From positions 1,126,001 through 1,190,000 of the forward strand of contig CANUEZ040000108.1 in assembly GCA_948099385.1 (NCBI GenBank): a stretch of 64,000 nt of DNA. The letters run 5' to 3'. The first letter of the stretch is position 1. Each line of letters opens with the position of its first letter. Under the pieces are notes generated by a model. It was not told the origin of the DNA. It was given only the letters and a program-made list of their open reading frames with translations, and ran no database searches. The DNA comes from Fasciola hepatica (lineage: Eukaryota > Platyhelminthes > Trematoda > Plagiorchiida > Fasciolidae). The translations under genes and the position numbers were made by a program. Below are positions 39,121 to 51,847 of the stretch, in pieces.

Positions 39121-40430
39121 TCCGGGTGAGAAGCACCTACCTAGATAACAGAACTTATCTATCACGTTCATAGCCACCCCAGAAACACAAAAAGGTTCAG
39201 CATTGAATCAACCCTATCCTTCTACAGCATCTTGCACTTTGAAGGTGCATAACGCATACCGAACATTACTACGCAATTCTTCAAGTTCTCTAGAAAAGCT
39301 TGCAACTTACCTGGATCTTCACTTAGAAGAACTATGTCATCACCATACTCAAGGTCTGGTACCTTTCCACCCGGAAAAAGTTCAATGTCGCTATCCTCAC
39401 CTGACAAAGTCGCAGTCTCTAGGACCATATGAATCACAAAGTTAAATAGAAAGAGGGAGAGGGAGTGAAAAATCACCGTAAGCCCGAACTCGGCTTCGGC
39501 TAATATTGTAAGGGAATTTTTCAATGGAAATGAAATTCTCTGGTACATCCTTTACCAAGAGGCAACGCCAAAGAACTGTGCGGTCAACTGAGTCGAAGGC
39601 TGCTTTAAGATCAAGAAAAACGGAGATAGTGGGGTTACGGAAGGTGTCTGTGTCCTAAAATTTGTCGAACAATGAAGATGTGATCAATTCAACCTCGACC
39701 AGGTCCAAACCCGGCTTGATTCTCGTACAAGCACTAATCGCGAGCGTCAGATAAGTGGTGGAGAGTATTACGAGCAAGCAGTTTGGATGCGATACCAACC
39801 AGACTTATTCCCCTGTGGTTTTCACAGGAGGATCTGTCGCTTTCCCCATAAAACTGTACGATCACCGATTCACACCGACTCTTTCAAACTTGTTTTTCCA
39901 TATCAGACCGAGGAGTTTCGTCAACTCCAGCAAAAGTGCTGAGCTACCGTATTTGAAAATAGACGGAGGCAACCCATTCAGTTTGGCAGCTTATGCCGTT
40001 TAAGATAGCTTATCTCACGAAGAACCTCCGTTTCTGACAGAGGACTGGTATCTACAACAAGAGCTGAACCCATTGCGCTACTGAGCAAACCGGAAGAGGA
40101 TAAAGGCCAACTAAACTACATCTCGAAATGCTCCACCCAGCGAACTAGACGATGCTGCTGAATTTGAATAAGTGAGCCGTTTGCTTCTTTGATCAATTCG
40201 CTAACGCCTGGTTTACGTGGACCGGTTTGTCTAAGCAGACGGAAAAGGTTGCAGCGGTTGCCAATCACCGCAACTTTTTCCATCTCCCTACACTTCGCAA
40301 TCCACCACTGTTCACTGTCATTTCTCAGGCTCCGAATCAGTCGACGTTAAAGGCATCTTCGTGCCCCATTGTCTTTGGAATCAGGAGGAGCCGATCTGCA
40401 GACATCTAACAGTGCAACTGAGGATGCAGA
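39121..40430 (-). pseudogene. LINE family B copy 1, reverse transcriptase
   Basis: In order on the minus strand, from about 40400 downward, the readable blocks are WWIAKCREMEKVAVIGN, ETG-like PGVSELIKEANGSLIQ and RWVEHFE (40130-40330). Next come ENQAGFGPGRG, VFLDLKAAFDSVDR (about 39580-39740; motif A Asp intact) and FLFNFVIHM. The last is LEYGDDIVLLSED (YGDD codons at 39336-39347; catalytic Asp pair intact), then MRYAPSKCKML. At least three frameshifts or stops break the ORF. No endonuclease was found upstream, so the copy is 5'-truncated at about 40430. Confidence 0.87.
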
Positions 40431-43211
40431 TATACATTGTTTCTGTGTGGGTTTAGTTGTTGTACCTTTGGTAGCATAAGCAGAGTTACGTATTCTTTTC
40501 TGTCAATAGAGCTAACATCATTATCTGTGTCGGATATATTTGTTTTTTGCACGTCATATCTTGTTATCACACCATGTTTTACGTAATTAACGCTAAAAAT
40601 TTGCAGTCATTCATAAGAATATGAAAAATATCTTTAACAAGAACAAGTGTTCAATGGGTTTGCAAAATGCCATTCTTCTCTCCTTGATTGGAGTATCGAA
40701 ATTTCCCGGTCTTCTCTGAACACTTCTTCAATGTAACGAAAACGAAACATACGACTTTGAAATCCAGGTCATGTCTTCGAAATGAGCCAAAATGTTTCCT
40801 CCAGCAAGGCTGCTACTCACCGTGATTTGGCTGCTGAACTTTTACACAACGTAGTATTCCCGATATATGTTAGCTTCCTTTTTGGTTCTTTCCGTTAGGC
40901 AGGAACATGGTAGACAATTCAGGAACAAATAAACTTCTCCAGTAGAAACAGCGTTTATTCGTTCATGACTAGAACCAACCTTAGTGAATTTTATCTTCTT
41001 TGGTCTAACAATAAGCTATATTTAACATTTAGTATCGAACATCTGTAGTTCCGGCCAATAAATCTTGGTTATCAAAGTCTCGCAGTTATGACCGTTCGGG
41101 GATCGCTGCAAAGCTAACGTGACGGACATCAGGTTCCATGGATTCTTATATTTAACTCCTGTGTTGAGATAAATTAATAAAAGTTCAGGCATGTGGAATT
41201 AACTGTGAAGATGAAAGTTTAACTGGCGAATTTCGACAAGTTATGTACCATTACTTCATGCATAATATTCTGAAACTCATTAGGGTTGTGCCAAGCTTTT
41301 TTATTGGTCATTTAAATAAGGATAAGCAGTAGTTGTTCGATAGTGTTCTAACAACGTTCAGGTTGCTGAAGAATAAATCTTTTCAAAAGTGGACCAGTTT
41401 GACTAGGTGTATCTCAAAGAGATCTCGTGGTTTAGTCATGCTTCAGCAGTTTTTGAAAATTCAAGTGAAGTAAAAAATTCAATTTTTTCATGATCGCCTA
41501 GGTAGTTTATTAGTGCGTTGTTTTCTGATGAAAAATCGAACATTTTCTTATGGACAACTACATATATTTTTTGAGCTAACGACTTTTTACTGTAGTGCTT
41601 CGTGGTAGACGCGAAGCCCAGAATAAAGACCTTAAACCAGGTATTGAAAGTGCCTCATCATGGCACAACATGAGCATGGATTTGATCATAACCGCATAAG
41701 TGGGTGAATAGAGAATCCAGGTGACGAGCCTATTGAATATTGATTAACAACCTTACCCCGCTCACAAGCGTTCAGTAAACTAATCATGTGATCAACTATA
41801 TTAGGTGGACTGTTACAAACATTTGATTGAGTGCAGCCGTTCTTTTATCCTTCTCGAGAGTTGACAGCAGCATATACTCACCGATTTCTAGCTGGGACGC
41901 GAAAGCCGGTTGCATGTCTCTGAATAACAGAAGAGCTACTGCTAGGTTAGCTGGGCTGGTTCTCAAAGACATGCTTCATATCAGCGCTGTGTAATTTGGC
42001 ACCCACTCATCAATGGTTACGAACTTTTGCAACTCATCTCTCAGATACACAATAATGTCTATCAGGAATATACTGTCAGTAGAGGTCTGTGTGCAACCGA
42101 TACGCGAATACTCACCTTGCACAGAGTGGCTACTTGGTGAATATTAGTAATATATTTCCATTACTTTCAGTGATGGGTGGAGAATTGATAATACACGAGG
42201 AATCAATGCGCATGTAACAGTTTGTGATGTTAACAGCAATAACATCAGTGTGGTCTGGATACTTTTCTGGGTAATCCACACCAAACAATTTTTTAGTAAT
42301 ACTTCAGTACTGAACAAATCCGTCAGATAATGGAATAGATATTAAAAGGGCAGTCGTCAGTGGAATGACACCTCTGTCGTAAGACGTGTACAGTTTGGTC
42401 GAAAATAGCCCAGTTGCCAGTATAATTGCCCGCAGCTCTACCAACACTCGTAATCTGCTAGAATGGTATTAATTCCTGTTACCTTATCCTCGTGTAGTGC
42501 TTTGTAAATTTATGAAACATGAAAACGTTTGAATGCCTTATTTTCCATGAACCATGAGTCCCGAAATTCTCTATTAGTATTGCCTAATGGTCAGGCATAT
42601 TCTTGGATCATGAAAGGAAATGCTATTCGTGGGGAAAAATCTGCGAAGTCTATTTACTAAGATTCGGTGGACTGACTGGGATAAATAATAAAACTCAGTA
42701 ACACTTCCCCCCCCCCCCCCTTGAAGCCACTGTTGTCGCCAGATTAGCAGAAACGGGTGCATGAAAACTGGTAGAACACACGAAGAAGAAACGATAAAGG
42801 GGGTTGGAGAAAACTGGTGATTTTCATTTCCTCGGAGAATCTGCTCGTATCCAGTTGTCCTTACATAACTAAAGCAGGGCGTTGAGTAGCTTTTTTCTTA
42901 AATATCGACCTATTCACAAATCTCCTCACAACGTTTACTAAGAGCCCCCTCACAAGCCATGTAGTGTAAAATTAAAGACTCTAAAGTCAGTTGTTCATTA
43001 AAACGTTACTCATTACATCTGTAATATCGGGCAGAGTATATTGCAATTAACTCAACTACATGGCGAGGATGAAAGCATACTTTGCTATTATTTCCTAGTC
43101 TGGAACCCTTCCTTTCACTGTATCCACTTGTTGTTCCTGGTCTCCCACGAAATACTTATCTTTAGCTGCGATGATAAGGTAACATAATCCTGATTATTTT
43201 TTCTCATTTAG

Positions 43212-43581
43212 GTGGTTCCTTCGACAGTCCGGTGTCTCTTCAAAACAACCGGCCGTTTCTTTGAGCACACTTTGCTTTGGTGTCCTATTTATTGTCGTAC
43301 GCTGGTTCGGTTCCATTCCATTCTGGATCATGTTTTCTCGAAGCGTAGGCGAATCACATAGTCCAAAAAGACAGGCGTTGGTTGACCAATACAGCCGGTA
43401 TGCATACGTCTTCGCAGCGGCTTTAGACGTGTTGAACGTGTTGTGGGGCATTGTGGTGATCAAACTATGTGTGCGCTCGATCAAAGATCTTCGGGCATAT
43501 CAGAAAAACAAGCAACAGTTGGAGCCACATCAAGAAAATTGTAATGTCCCTGTATTGACCAGTGGAGACTCGAAGTGTTAA
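43212..43581 (+). CDS. TLC-domain protein exon 6 (terminal exon)
   Basis: The exon follows a strong acceptor (TTTTTTCTCATTTAG). Its first base completes the Arg codon of exon 5 and gives the family motif NLRWFL. It encodes two hydrophobic segments, FGVLFIVVRWFGSIPFWIMF and AAALDVLNVLWGIVVIKL. The second corresponds to the last TLC helix, where LDV.NV.W is conserved in TLCD4-type proteins. A basic tail ends at TAA 43579-43581. No AATAAA is obvious in the next few hundred bases. Confidence 0.8.
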
Positions 43582-45899
43582 ATACTAGACTATTCTAGTT
43601 TGCTGTTGCTAGTATAACCAATTATACCAGAAACAGCTACCGTTTCAGTCTTTCGAGAGGTAGATTTACTGCTTTTTATCAGAATTTACAGACGTAACAC
43701 TTATCTTGCTGTACAATGTCCAGGTAGTACGGTGAGTATCGAAGTTTTCGGTTCTTATGCAAATTCACCTATTATTTTGTCTGTGAGTACTATTTTCCTA
43801 CTCTGCGTAAGCATTCGGTTTTGCCTTAACAATCATTCTTGTTTGCGCGTTTGTTGAAAGAACAACGAATGAAGAGCTGTTCTTTTATTGCGATTCGTTC
43901 TGTTCTAAAGTCGATAACAGGTATGTAACATCAGAGAATTATATAGGTCTCAAACTGGCACCTAAAGGATAGATTCAGGGCAGTAATACACTCTTCATGA
44001 ATTGTAAACACGAAATGACTTACGCAGTGATGTATATCCGTGAGCGCCGCATCTTCAGGTAGTGTAGACGAAGTAGCACTAAAAGCGAATTTAAATAGTT
44101 TTATAATTTTCCCCGGAAACACATTTTCAGCGCAACCATGATCACAACGAAATTCACTCGATTCCTGCAAACAGTCTGACAAAAACCTCTGCTAAGAAAA
44201 TATAAGAAAAACTACAAATATTAGTATTTTAACTAGGCAAACTATATGTGTGATTACAAAAGCACTACTGATTGCGGGACCTATACGCATCGTCCAGTAT
44301 TTCAACCACTAGTAAGATGGATCCTTCAATCCAAAACAATAAGACTAACTCATCCACTGTGGCCAGGTTCCCTAATCAGGCTCTTCTAACCTTTTTGTGT
44401 CACCGTAGACAGACTGCTGTGAAGATCTTCCATCCATTTTCCGAGCAACGGCCAATGGACAAGCTTAGTCGGAGTTTTTCCATGGCCCTTCGGATGGAGG
44501 TGAAGAGATTACCTCCCTAAGATTGATAAGAATCACCGATTAGTAATTCATTCTTGTCAAAAGCCTTGAGGAAAAAACAAAGCCTATGAACATAGCGTAA
44601 CTTAATATGATACTTAGAATTTGTGCACCAGTAATTGAAATGTCCGCCGTGAACTCGGAAATGCTTGTGGACAAAATTTGTGCACCGGAGGGATAAATAG
44701 ATTCACACGTAATCGAAATTATAATATGCGCAGTCCTAATGTACATACATACACAGAAGCTTTAAAACAACGTGTATTATTGTTATCAGCAATAAACAAG
44801 CTCGGAAATATCAGAATTAGGTTCAACAGAATTGCAATCAGAAACAGGATTATAGGAAATCTCATCTACATGTCTTCGTTATATGAGACTATCAGTAAGA
44901 TCCAGAAGCTGACAAATTCTACTCCATATTGCCTTAAGTACAATGACCACTGAAGCTCAAAGATTATTTTCTCTACGGTAAACAACTTCTGGTGACTCGA
45001 GCTGAGGCAAGTGAGTTCGAAGTGTACGGTTCCTGAGTAACGTTGCCGGTCTACTGCCCGTAGTTGAGTGGAGAGAATTACGATAATCTATCATGAGGTT
45101 TCCTACACTTCGCTAGACCACGCTGAATGTCCCTTGCATTTGTGTTCTTTGTGGCACCCTTTGCTGGTCGAATAAGATTTTCCGCTATTCAGTTCGATTG
45201 CGAATGACGTGAAGGAGTTAACACATGAAGTCAACCCATGGACTTCAACCAATCCATCACCTTATCAGTACTGAAACAAGGGGGCATAATACTCTTTCAG
45301 AAATGATCCGCAGTATTCAGCGTGAACACACTGCTAGCACTCGCATGGTAGAGGCTATGGAGTCTACCTGGAAGTTTGGGGGTAAATTTTCTGCATACCG
45401 TCAAAGCATCAATAACCACACTAGCATAAATCACTGTTCATTTCAGGCCACCGACGGTGACCTCGGGTCAAGGATTTCATCTTTTCGACATTAAGATATT
45501 TGGAGTGCAATTCTGTCAGGACGGCTGACCTCAACGTAGGTGGTAAAATAATGCAGCCAATGAAGCACAAGATGCCGTTTTAAGTCATATAAATGTCCTC
45601 CTAGCGTCTGTAAAACTCCTGAAATGCAGGCTTTATATCCGATTTTCAACCATGGTAAGCCCGAAAAATGGCATGGTAATACTTTCGAGTTTCAAGGATC
45701 GTAACTTACGGATTTAGAGGAATTAGTTGAGCTAACAAACAGTTGGAAGAGTTTTCCTCGTAAATGGCATTAAAAGATAACTATTCAACGTGTGGAACAG
45801 TATCAGCTTTGCAGTACTGAATATCACTGGAATATACGCTTACAGAAAAATTCCATCTACGGATTTAGACAATTGTTCTAATGAAGTGTGGAGGCTGTA
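43582..45899. other. intergenic stretch without recognised features
   Basis: Only short open frames occur. A 57-bp spaced duplication of AATTTGTGCACC (44618 and 44675) is the one local repeat noted. The frame at 44272-44520 resembles nothing known to me. Confidence 0.5.
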
Positions 45900-46308
45900 G
45901 ATGAACTATAATGCCCTATGATATGTCACGAGTGTGAAATGTGAACTACCCAAATGTTTATCTACTCGGGTGACTGCCCACAACACGGATGGGACCTCAT
46001 ATTTTTTCTGTGAATATTCATGTTCTCCAGGGCTAATTCGGCACAAAATGCACAGCACCGGATGACCATCCTGAACCTGTACAGCCCCGATGCCAATAAA
46101 AGAAGCCTTCGTTACGACAATTGATGGTAATTTGGGTAGAAATGTATGAAAAATGGGATTGATAAAAAGAAAATTCGAGCAGTTGTCGGATTGTTTGTTC
46201 ATGCACCCGAGACCACTCAAATGACTTCTGTGAACAAAAGTTAAACAAGGGTTTTGCCTTGGAGGAATTGTCTAGAATGCATCTGGAATAATAGTGGGTT
46301 GAACCCAA
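45900..46308 (-). pseudogene. Ty3/Gypsy pol remnant, RNase H
   Basis: Minus-strand frames read STHYYSRCI, FEWSRVHEQT and then an RNase H-like region with IVVTKASFIGIGAV, PVLCILCRISPGEHEYSQ, VLWAVTRVDKHLG and FTLVTYHRAL. In Ty3/Gypsy elements these are TDAS...GIGAV and TDHKAL. Here both catalytic Asp residues are replaced (Lys at 46107-46109, and Tyr), while the Glu-containing YE block remains. The copy is therefore catalytically dead. I found no integrase downstream and no LTRs. Confidence 0.8.
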
Positions 46309-46392
46309 CAGCTAAGAAAGTTTATCAAGTTACATGAATGAAAGTGCTTGCGATAAAAAAGAAAAACGATCACAGTCAGGTCGAAAACTGTT

Positions 46393-47330
46393 CTAGTCTG
46401 TCGAATATCCTAAAAAATTGCAATGAGTGATTGAAAGGAATACTCTTATCGGTATTAATAGCAACATTGTGTGCACAGAGCCACTGGGGCGAAAAACACA
46501 GACAGTTATCATGTATTTATCTAGTAGTTGTATGAACATATATGTCGTCTTGGTAAGCAACGAAATCCGCAAGTTAGAAATAAGGGAATCAGTGACAGTC
46601 TGAAGAATCGCGAGTGACCCACTAACAGCGTAAAAAGTCATAATGCAAAAGCCCGAAAAGACTAATGATTGTCGCGAACTTACTTGAGTTTTCGTCAAAT
46701 GGAATTTGTGGAAATGCTTCTTTAAAATCAAGCATGTGGACCAATTTCCAACCATGATATTGATGCACCGTATCTTCAAGCTCCACCGTAGAACAACTAA
46801 ATTGCTTGAGGAATTGGCTGATGATGATGTTATAATCTCCACGAATTCTCAGAGTTCTTCGCCCCACCTCAATGGTGTACCAAGTGACGTAGACCAGGGA
46901 GATGAGTTCACCGGATCCAGAACACCGTTCACAACTAATTGACTGATTATATTCTTCACTGGTTCCCGTAATTCCAAAGGTAATATCCGTTGTTTCAAAA
47001 ATATTGGCAGCTCCGATACCACATGAGTAACGGGCATCATCTTGATAGCATCTAAAGCCTTAAAACATTCATCCATCAATGTGCAAAGGGTGGAATGATG
47101 ACAGTCAGAAAAGAATAATATGTAGAAATATGAGGTTGTCTTAAGCAATTAAGACAAGGAAAGATCTTTGATAAGTAATGAAATGAAAGTTAGTAGCAGA
47201 TAGTTCACAGGTTCCAAACATGTGTAAATCATGACCAGTAATTCCCTTCACGTAAACGTCAACTGTCTTAACATTTGCCGGGAGATCGAAGAAGCTAAAT
47301 ACCAGAAATAGAAGTGAATGATTCTATACT
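46393..47330 (-). pseudogene. Ty3/Gypsy pol remnant, reverse transcriptase
   Basis: In order on the minus strand: a possible protease-RT spacer (GHDLHMFGTCELSA, about 47200), ELPIFLKQRILPLELREPV, LVVNGVLDPVNSSPW, IRGDYN, MLDFKEAFPQIPFDENSS, SGSLAILQTVTDSLIS, VAYQDD (YQDD codons at 46544-46555) and a VAINTDK..PF block ending FFRIFD. This is the canonical order of a Ty3/Gypsy reverse transcriptase. The motif A Asp and the YQDD pair survive, but at least three frame changes break the ORF. Confidence 0.85.
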
Positions 47331-48546
47331 CTCGGTGTCCAGCATGCATGAACTTTTCACGGATAGGTTAACAACATATGTTCGAGTAATATTACAAGAA
47401 GAATTCGAACTTTTAGCAGTCAAAAAGAGAATGAAAATCAGGGGAAAAAAGTGACTCAGTACTAGAACCGTCCATTAAGCGACATCCAGTACATCGACAG
47501 ACAGACTGAATGAGACCATCTTCATCGACTTTACGATATTTATTGTTGCAAAAGCGATAAATCAAAAGTGGATGATTAGCACCGCATGAGTGTTAATTAT
47601 TCTGTATTCGCCTATCGTTCGGGTGAACTGGAGACGCACTTCTTCCACTGTCTGATTTGGTCAGTTGTTCGAATTGGTGCGGCTTTTAGATCGTTGAATT
47701 CTGAGATTTAGCAGACTAAGGCCAGCTGCTCATGAACAGCTGCATTCACATCTTGAAACCGTTCGAAAACAGTTCAGCGGACTAAAAACTGCAATTGGGA
47801 AAAGGAAGAATCAACCGCCTCTGTAATTCGACACAACTTACTCCAGTAACCAACCGGTCATTCAACTCTATTGGAAACAGATCTCCAAACTACACGGAGA
47901 AGCCTGAGTTTCCAGTTGCAAAATAAATTTTGGATAGGCGGGTGATCCTCGTGGACTAAATAGCAAAATTTCGTTCGTCCAAAAAATTCAAAATTGGCCA
48001 GCTACAAATATTGAACAGTCAAACCTAGGAGTACTTCCTACGGCTAGAAAATAAGTGAACTGAAAAACGCGAAATCTTTCACAAGGGAGTAGGCATCTTT
48101 TCAAATGAGGACTAAGAACCGGGCACTCTTTTGCTCTGAATATAATGCTTACCGCTTCAAACAATAGACTTTAAGACATTCTAAATAGTCGTAAACTTCA
48201 CGGGAACTTCCATGAATATCCGGACTTTCTAAACCACAGGAATCCATAGTAGGTTGTGCGACCGCGACACCATATGTGATACCTAGAAATTACTCTTCAG
48301 TACTTGAACCGTCCGCAGTAGACTCAGGAATACTTCGGCCTAAAATATGCGGGCTGAAGAAATGAGAACACCGGCTGAACTGGCACGTAATGGAAATGGT
48401 GATGCACGCAAACTTCATGTATACGTAGTACACAGAAGCAGTAAAATGATATATGGTATTGCCATTAACATTGACTGAATTTACCGCTGGACGTTGTTCA
48501 GTTATGTGGTTCGTTTACACTGGTCGGCATCTTGCCCCCAGTTCAG

Positions 48547-48548
<2 letters not shown>
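47331..48548. other. intergenic stretch without recognised features
   Basis: AT-rich sequence between the Gypsy remnant and the AT microsatellite. It may hold the decayed gag or 5' part of the Gypsy element, but no motif is visible. Confidence 0.4.

Positions 48549-48632
<84 letters not shown>
48549..48632. repeat. (AT)n microsatellite
   Basis: A perfect alternating AT tract of 84 bp, about 42 repeat units. Confidence 0.98.
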
Positions 48633-48635
<3 letters not shown>

Positions 48636-49120
48636 AACTGTTATTTTACGAAAAAACTTGGTATCGTTGTTAATTGATTCATCCATAAATCACAATAGCA
48701 CACATTTCAAGTTTCAATTTAGTTTCGATTTCAAACATTGGATCCCACTCATCCATCTTATGGGAACAGATAGAAAACGCAAACTGTGAGATGCGAGCTT
48801 GCGTAAAACATGATAATTCGTGTTCAGTTGGGTCACCGAGGAACACAACAGGCTTCAGTTTCTCTTTTTAAAGTCATAAAATCAATCCCAAGGGAAAACT
48901 GTTTTTGTCGTCTTGTTTCAGCAAAAAACAACGGAATTGATGATACAACAGAATGCGGAAGGAAACAAATTGGAAAGAGAAGTTGATGATACAAGCATGT
49001 CGTTTACAACGCATTGGTCATTTCACCTAGCGCTTATCACCTCCAGGCAGATTTGTTTCACGGATCCAAATCACTGTTCAAATTCAGGTTTTCTTGCATT
49101 TTACTGTTTTACTCATGATT

Positions 49121-49339
49121 GTATATCTCACAGATACTTGCGAGTGGCGCAGGGATAACGCACGCCTTCCAGATGGAAAGGCTGCAGTACAAACCATGGG
49201 TGCGGCGGAGTATATGCAGCACTGATGAGATCTAACAAGAGCGAAACCTCGAGTGTGGTGCTTCTGAGTGTAAGATTGATCAGATGACCTGAGGAGTGGA
49301 CAGGATAGATGGAGTCGGAAGGACAGTAGGCCAAACAAT
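49121..49339 (+). mobile_element. tRNA-derived SINE with 15-bp target duplication
   Basis: GTTTTACTCATGATT occurs perfectly at 49106-49120 and 49340-49354, bracketing 219 bp. The insert has a tRNA-like head (A-box-like GTGGCGCAGGG, degenerate B-box). Its tail is shared with the copies at 33800-33991 and 58800-58945, including TCTAACAAGAGC.AAAC, GGATGACCTGAG-like and GGAAGGACAGT. The perfect duplication implies a relatively recent insertion. Confidence 0.88.
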
Positions 49340-49354
49340 GTTTTACTCATGATT

Positions 49355-50739
49355 TATCAGATCCGCATTGTATTTGCCGTCTTTCACATTGCCCCCGTTA
49401 ACCTGACCACTGTCAGGGTAAAAAAATGGCGTGAAATGAACTGGTAATTTGTATCAAGTTCTTCTTCTCAAATTTTCAAACAAACTGGGAGAGAAAACCA
49501 ATATCGTAATAATACACGAGTCACACCGAGGAATACTTTACGGCATTTTCATTGTTGCTTGTCATAAGACGACATACTTTGTACACAGAAGGTTAGGAGC
49601 AACTGAACAAGATAAAACAAAATATGGACTGAAAATGCACGGGCAGGTGAACGACCATATTGGTAGCGCTGCACCACTATGCATTACATTTTTACATAAT
49701 ATTGGCTCCTAATAGATGATTGAAATTGCTTCTGAAAGTCTCATCATTGGCATGTTTTCTGCCACGTAGACCACACAATGGGCTCTTTCCCTATCAAAGT
49801 TATGTTATACCATGATTGAATACGCGAAGATAGATGATATGGTATTACCAGAAAGATCTATGTAGCCACTTGTAGAGATGCGACAAAGTAGTCATGGAAC
49901 TATGCAGTATCGTATTATTGGTTTGTCTTCCATTCGGTTTCAACAGTTGCCATCCTAAATACATGGCAACACCTATGACTCTAGAACCGTAGCGAGCAGG
50001 CTGCTGAAGGCCACATTGGTGTTCGACTAATGTAAGTGTAGGTTTCTGTTGACACACTTACTGATCCTTTTTGCTTATGGGGTTTTATGTGCCTTTCGTA
50101 TTTCGCAGATCGAACACAAGCAACCTCCAGCGGAGGAATACTGATCCTTGCGTACTACAGAACCAAACACATTCAATCACTGCTCCCGTCTAATTTGTGA
50201 TACCTTCATTTAAATTTGCTGTCATCCAAAGCACTACCTCCAACTCTTGAACCAACTACGCAACCAAAAGCCATTTAGTTTCAAGGTTTCATTGGTATTT
50301 GAGATTTGCTAGGTGATAAACGCTAATGGATAAATACGCCATTCTTACGCACCAGTTGAAGAAAGGTATATTCGAGGTTTCACTTCACTGTCTGCAGAAA
50401 CGGAAAGACATCCCTAAAGAAATTTCTCTTGGGTTCCTTAGTGGATGTTTGGTCTTGAAACAGGCACATATACGACGTTCGGCAGTGAACAGTTTCCAGT
50501 AATACTAGTGAGGTGAATATAAGCAAAGCGTGATCACACCTGTCTCCCGGTTCGTAGTTTTTTGGTACCCCAAATTTCTAGGCAGTAACTAAGTTGCAAG
50601 AATGGCCCATGAAACATACAGGAAGAAAACGTTTCCATCGGTTGTCAAAGGCCATGTTAGGGTTCATAGGTAACGTGAACGATACCGTCTATTGAATGAA
50701 TGTATTTCATGGATCACTTCGGTTCATTTTAGACAACCC
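49355..50739. other. intergenic stretch without recognised features
   Basis: No ORF, repeat or RNA gene could be supported here. Confidence 0.4.
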
Positions 50740-51510
50740 ATACCATGTGCTGAGGGCGACGGCTTTGGTTGTTATCCTCTCGCCGCAACCTCAGACGGGA
50801 ACAAGGAAAAATAAAAAGAATATGAAAGGAGTAAAAAGAGAGCTACAAATATTGGTATCGATTCCATGAAGAAAGTTTGTGCATACAAGACCGCTGCTGA
50901 TTTTGACACCTAGCCACTTCCCCCAGTGTATCTAACCATAAGGTGGATAGCTTAACACAACCTGCATGGTCAAGTCAGCTGGTTAGATTTTTCATACCTT
51001 CTTCCATGTCATGAACCGATCACACTTACTCATCTCCCAACGATTACCCATTTCAGCGAACAATAGGCGCTAAGGCGTCCAATCCGAGGACATGGCAACA
51101 CCTATCCCAACAGTTTTATCCTGGTGATATTAGGTGTTTCATTTAACGACTTGGCTCATGGACCTAGGACTACAGCTGATACGGTGCTCCATTAGATTTT
51201 AGCAATGCTACGAAGACATCGGTGTTCGGATACCGACAATCGTCGTGTATCCTCTACCCGTAGTGGCCATGTTTCTGAAGCATAAAGAAGCACCGGCCGG
51301 ACTGCTGCAGTGTACACTCGACCGTTGTCATGTCGACATTACAGATGACTCGGGTTGGCAAAGCCAGACGAGCCTTCTGTATACGCAAAGGCACCTCGTC
51401 CGATATTCGATCTCCGAGTGAAAAGCAGCTGCCTAGATAACAGAGCTTGTCTAGCCGGACTGTAGTCTCCCTAGACACCTCTTACAGACCTTAAATTAGG
51501 TAAGATAATG
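50740..51510 (-). pseudogene. LINE family B copy 2, C-terminal and 3' UTR fragment
   Basis: The minus strand encodes LDKLCYLGSCFSLGDRISDEV, RIQKARLA and a degraded remainder of the LINE C-terminal domain. The 3' UTR (about 50740-50880) matches that of the copy at 38404-38560. The RT core and everything upstream are missing. It lies tail-to-outside next to the oppositely oriented LINE C. Confidence 0.8.
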
Positions 51511-51847
51511 AAGCTACGGTTCAGACGCCCGCGGGAAAGCATTCAGAATTTGTTTTTTCTTGTTTATTGGCAAAATCTAACTATTCTCATTGTAAACGGA
51601 CATAAAAAGTACACGGCTCTTTGGTAGCGGACAATTCACAAGCTGCAGATAACGACGTCTGGAACGGTGAGGCGTAGATCTCACTTCATTTTGTTAATGA
51701 ATTTACACGCAGGCTCAGTGATCTCCATATCATTATACAGCCGAAGAAAATGGCCAATTCTGACAGCAGGTGACAGTGAAGTCAAGCCAAGATATGAACT
51801 GCGACCTTAAAACCAACTGCCTCATAAATCGAAATCATTTTCCAAGT

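Larger units (their letters stand above)
27363..43211 (+). other. intron 5 of the TLC-domain gene (15.8 kb, rich in mobile elements)
   Basis: It runs from donor GTAGGT to acceptor TTTTTTCTCATTTAG. It contains an (AT)n tract, a broken Penelope-like element, LINE A with an inserted SINE, and LINE B, all the retroelement coding parts being on the minus strand. Stretches 27363-29250, 35951-38400 and 40431-43211 show no recognisable feature apart from short homopolymers (C tracts near 36225 and 42710). Confidence 0.7.
153..43581 (+). other. TLC-domain (TLCD4/TMEM56-like) gene, whole locus
   Basis: This multi-exon gene occupies two thirds of the window. Joining 153-325, 12246-12335, 12423-12456 (or 12411-12456), a required micro-exon, 19024-19118, 27289-27362 and 43212-43581 gives about 281-285 codons, close to the usual length of TLCD4-type proteins (about 260). 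Every listed intron begins GT and ends AG. The codon phases agree at the joins of exons 1-2, 2-3, 4-5 and 5-6. TLC proteins (TRAM, Lag1, CLN8 fold) are multi-pass membrane proteins, usually of the ER or secretory membranes, with links to lipid handling; the function of the TLCD4 subgroup is poorly defined. Introns are about 11.9 kb, 0.08 kb, 6.6 kb, 8.2 kb and 15.8 kb. Only the exon 3 to exon 4 join is unresolved. A promoter is not visible, because only 152 bases precede the ATG. Confidence 0.8.

Noticed and set aside
38832..39445. Plus-strand ORFs of 80-113 codons
   Set aside because: Antisense shadows of LINE B coding sequence.
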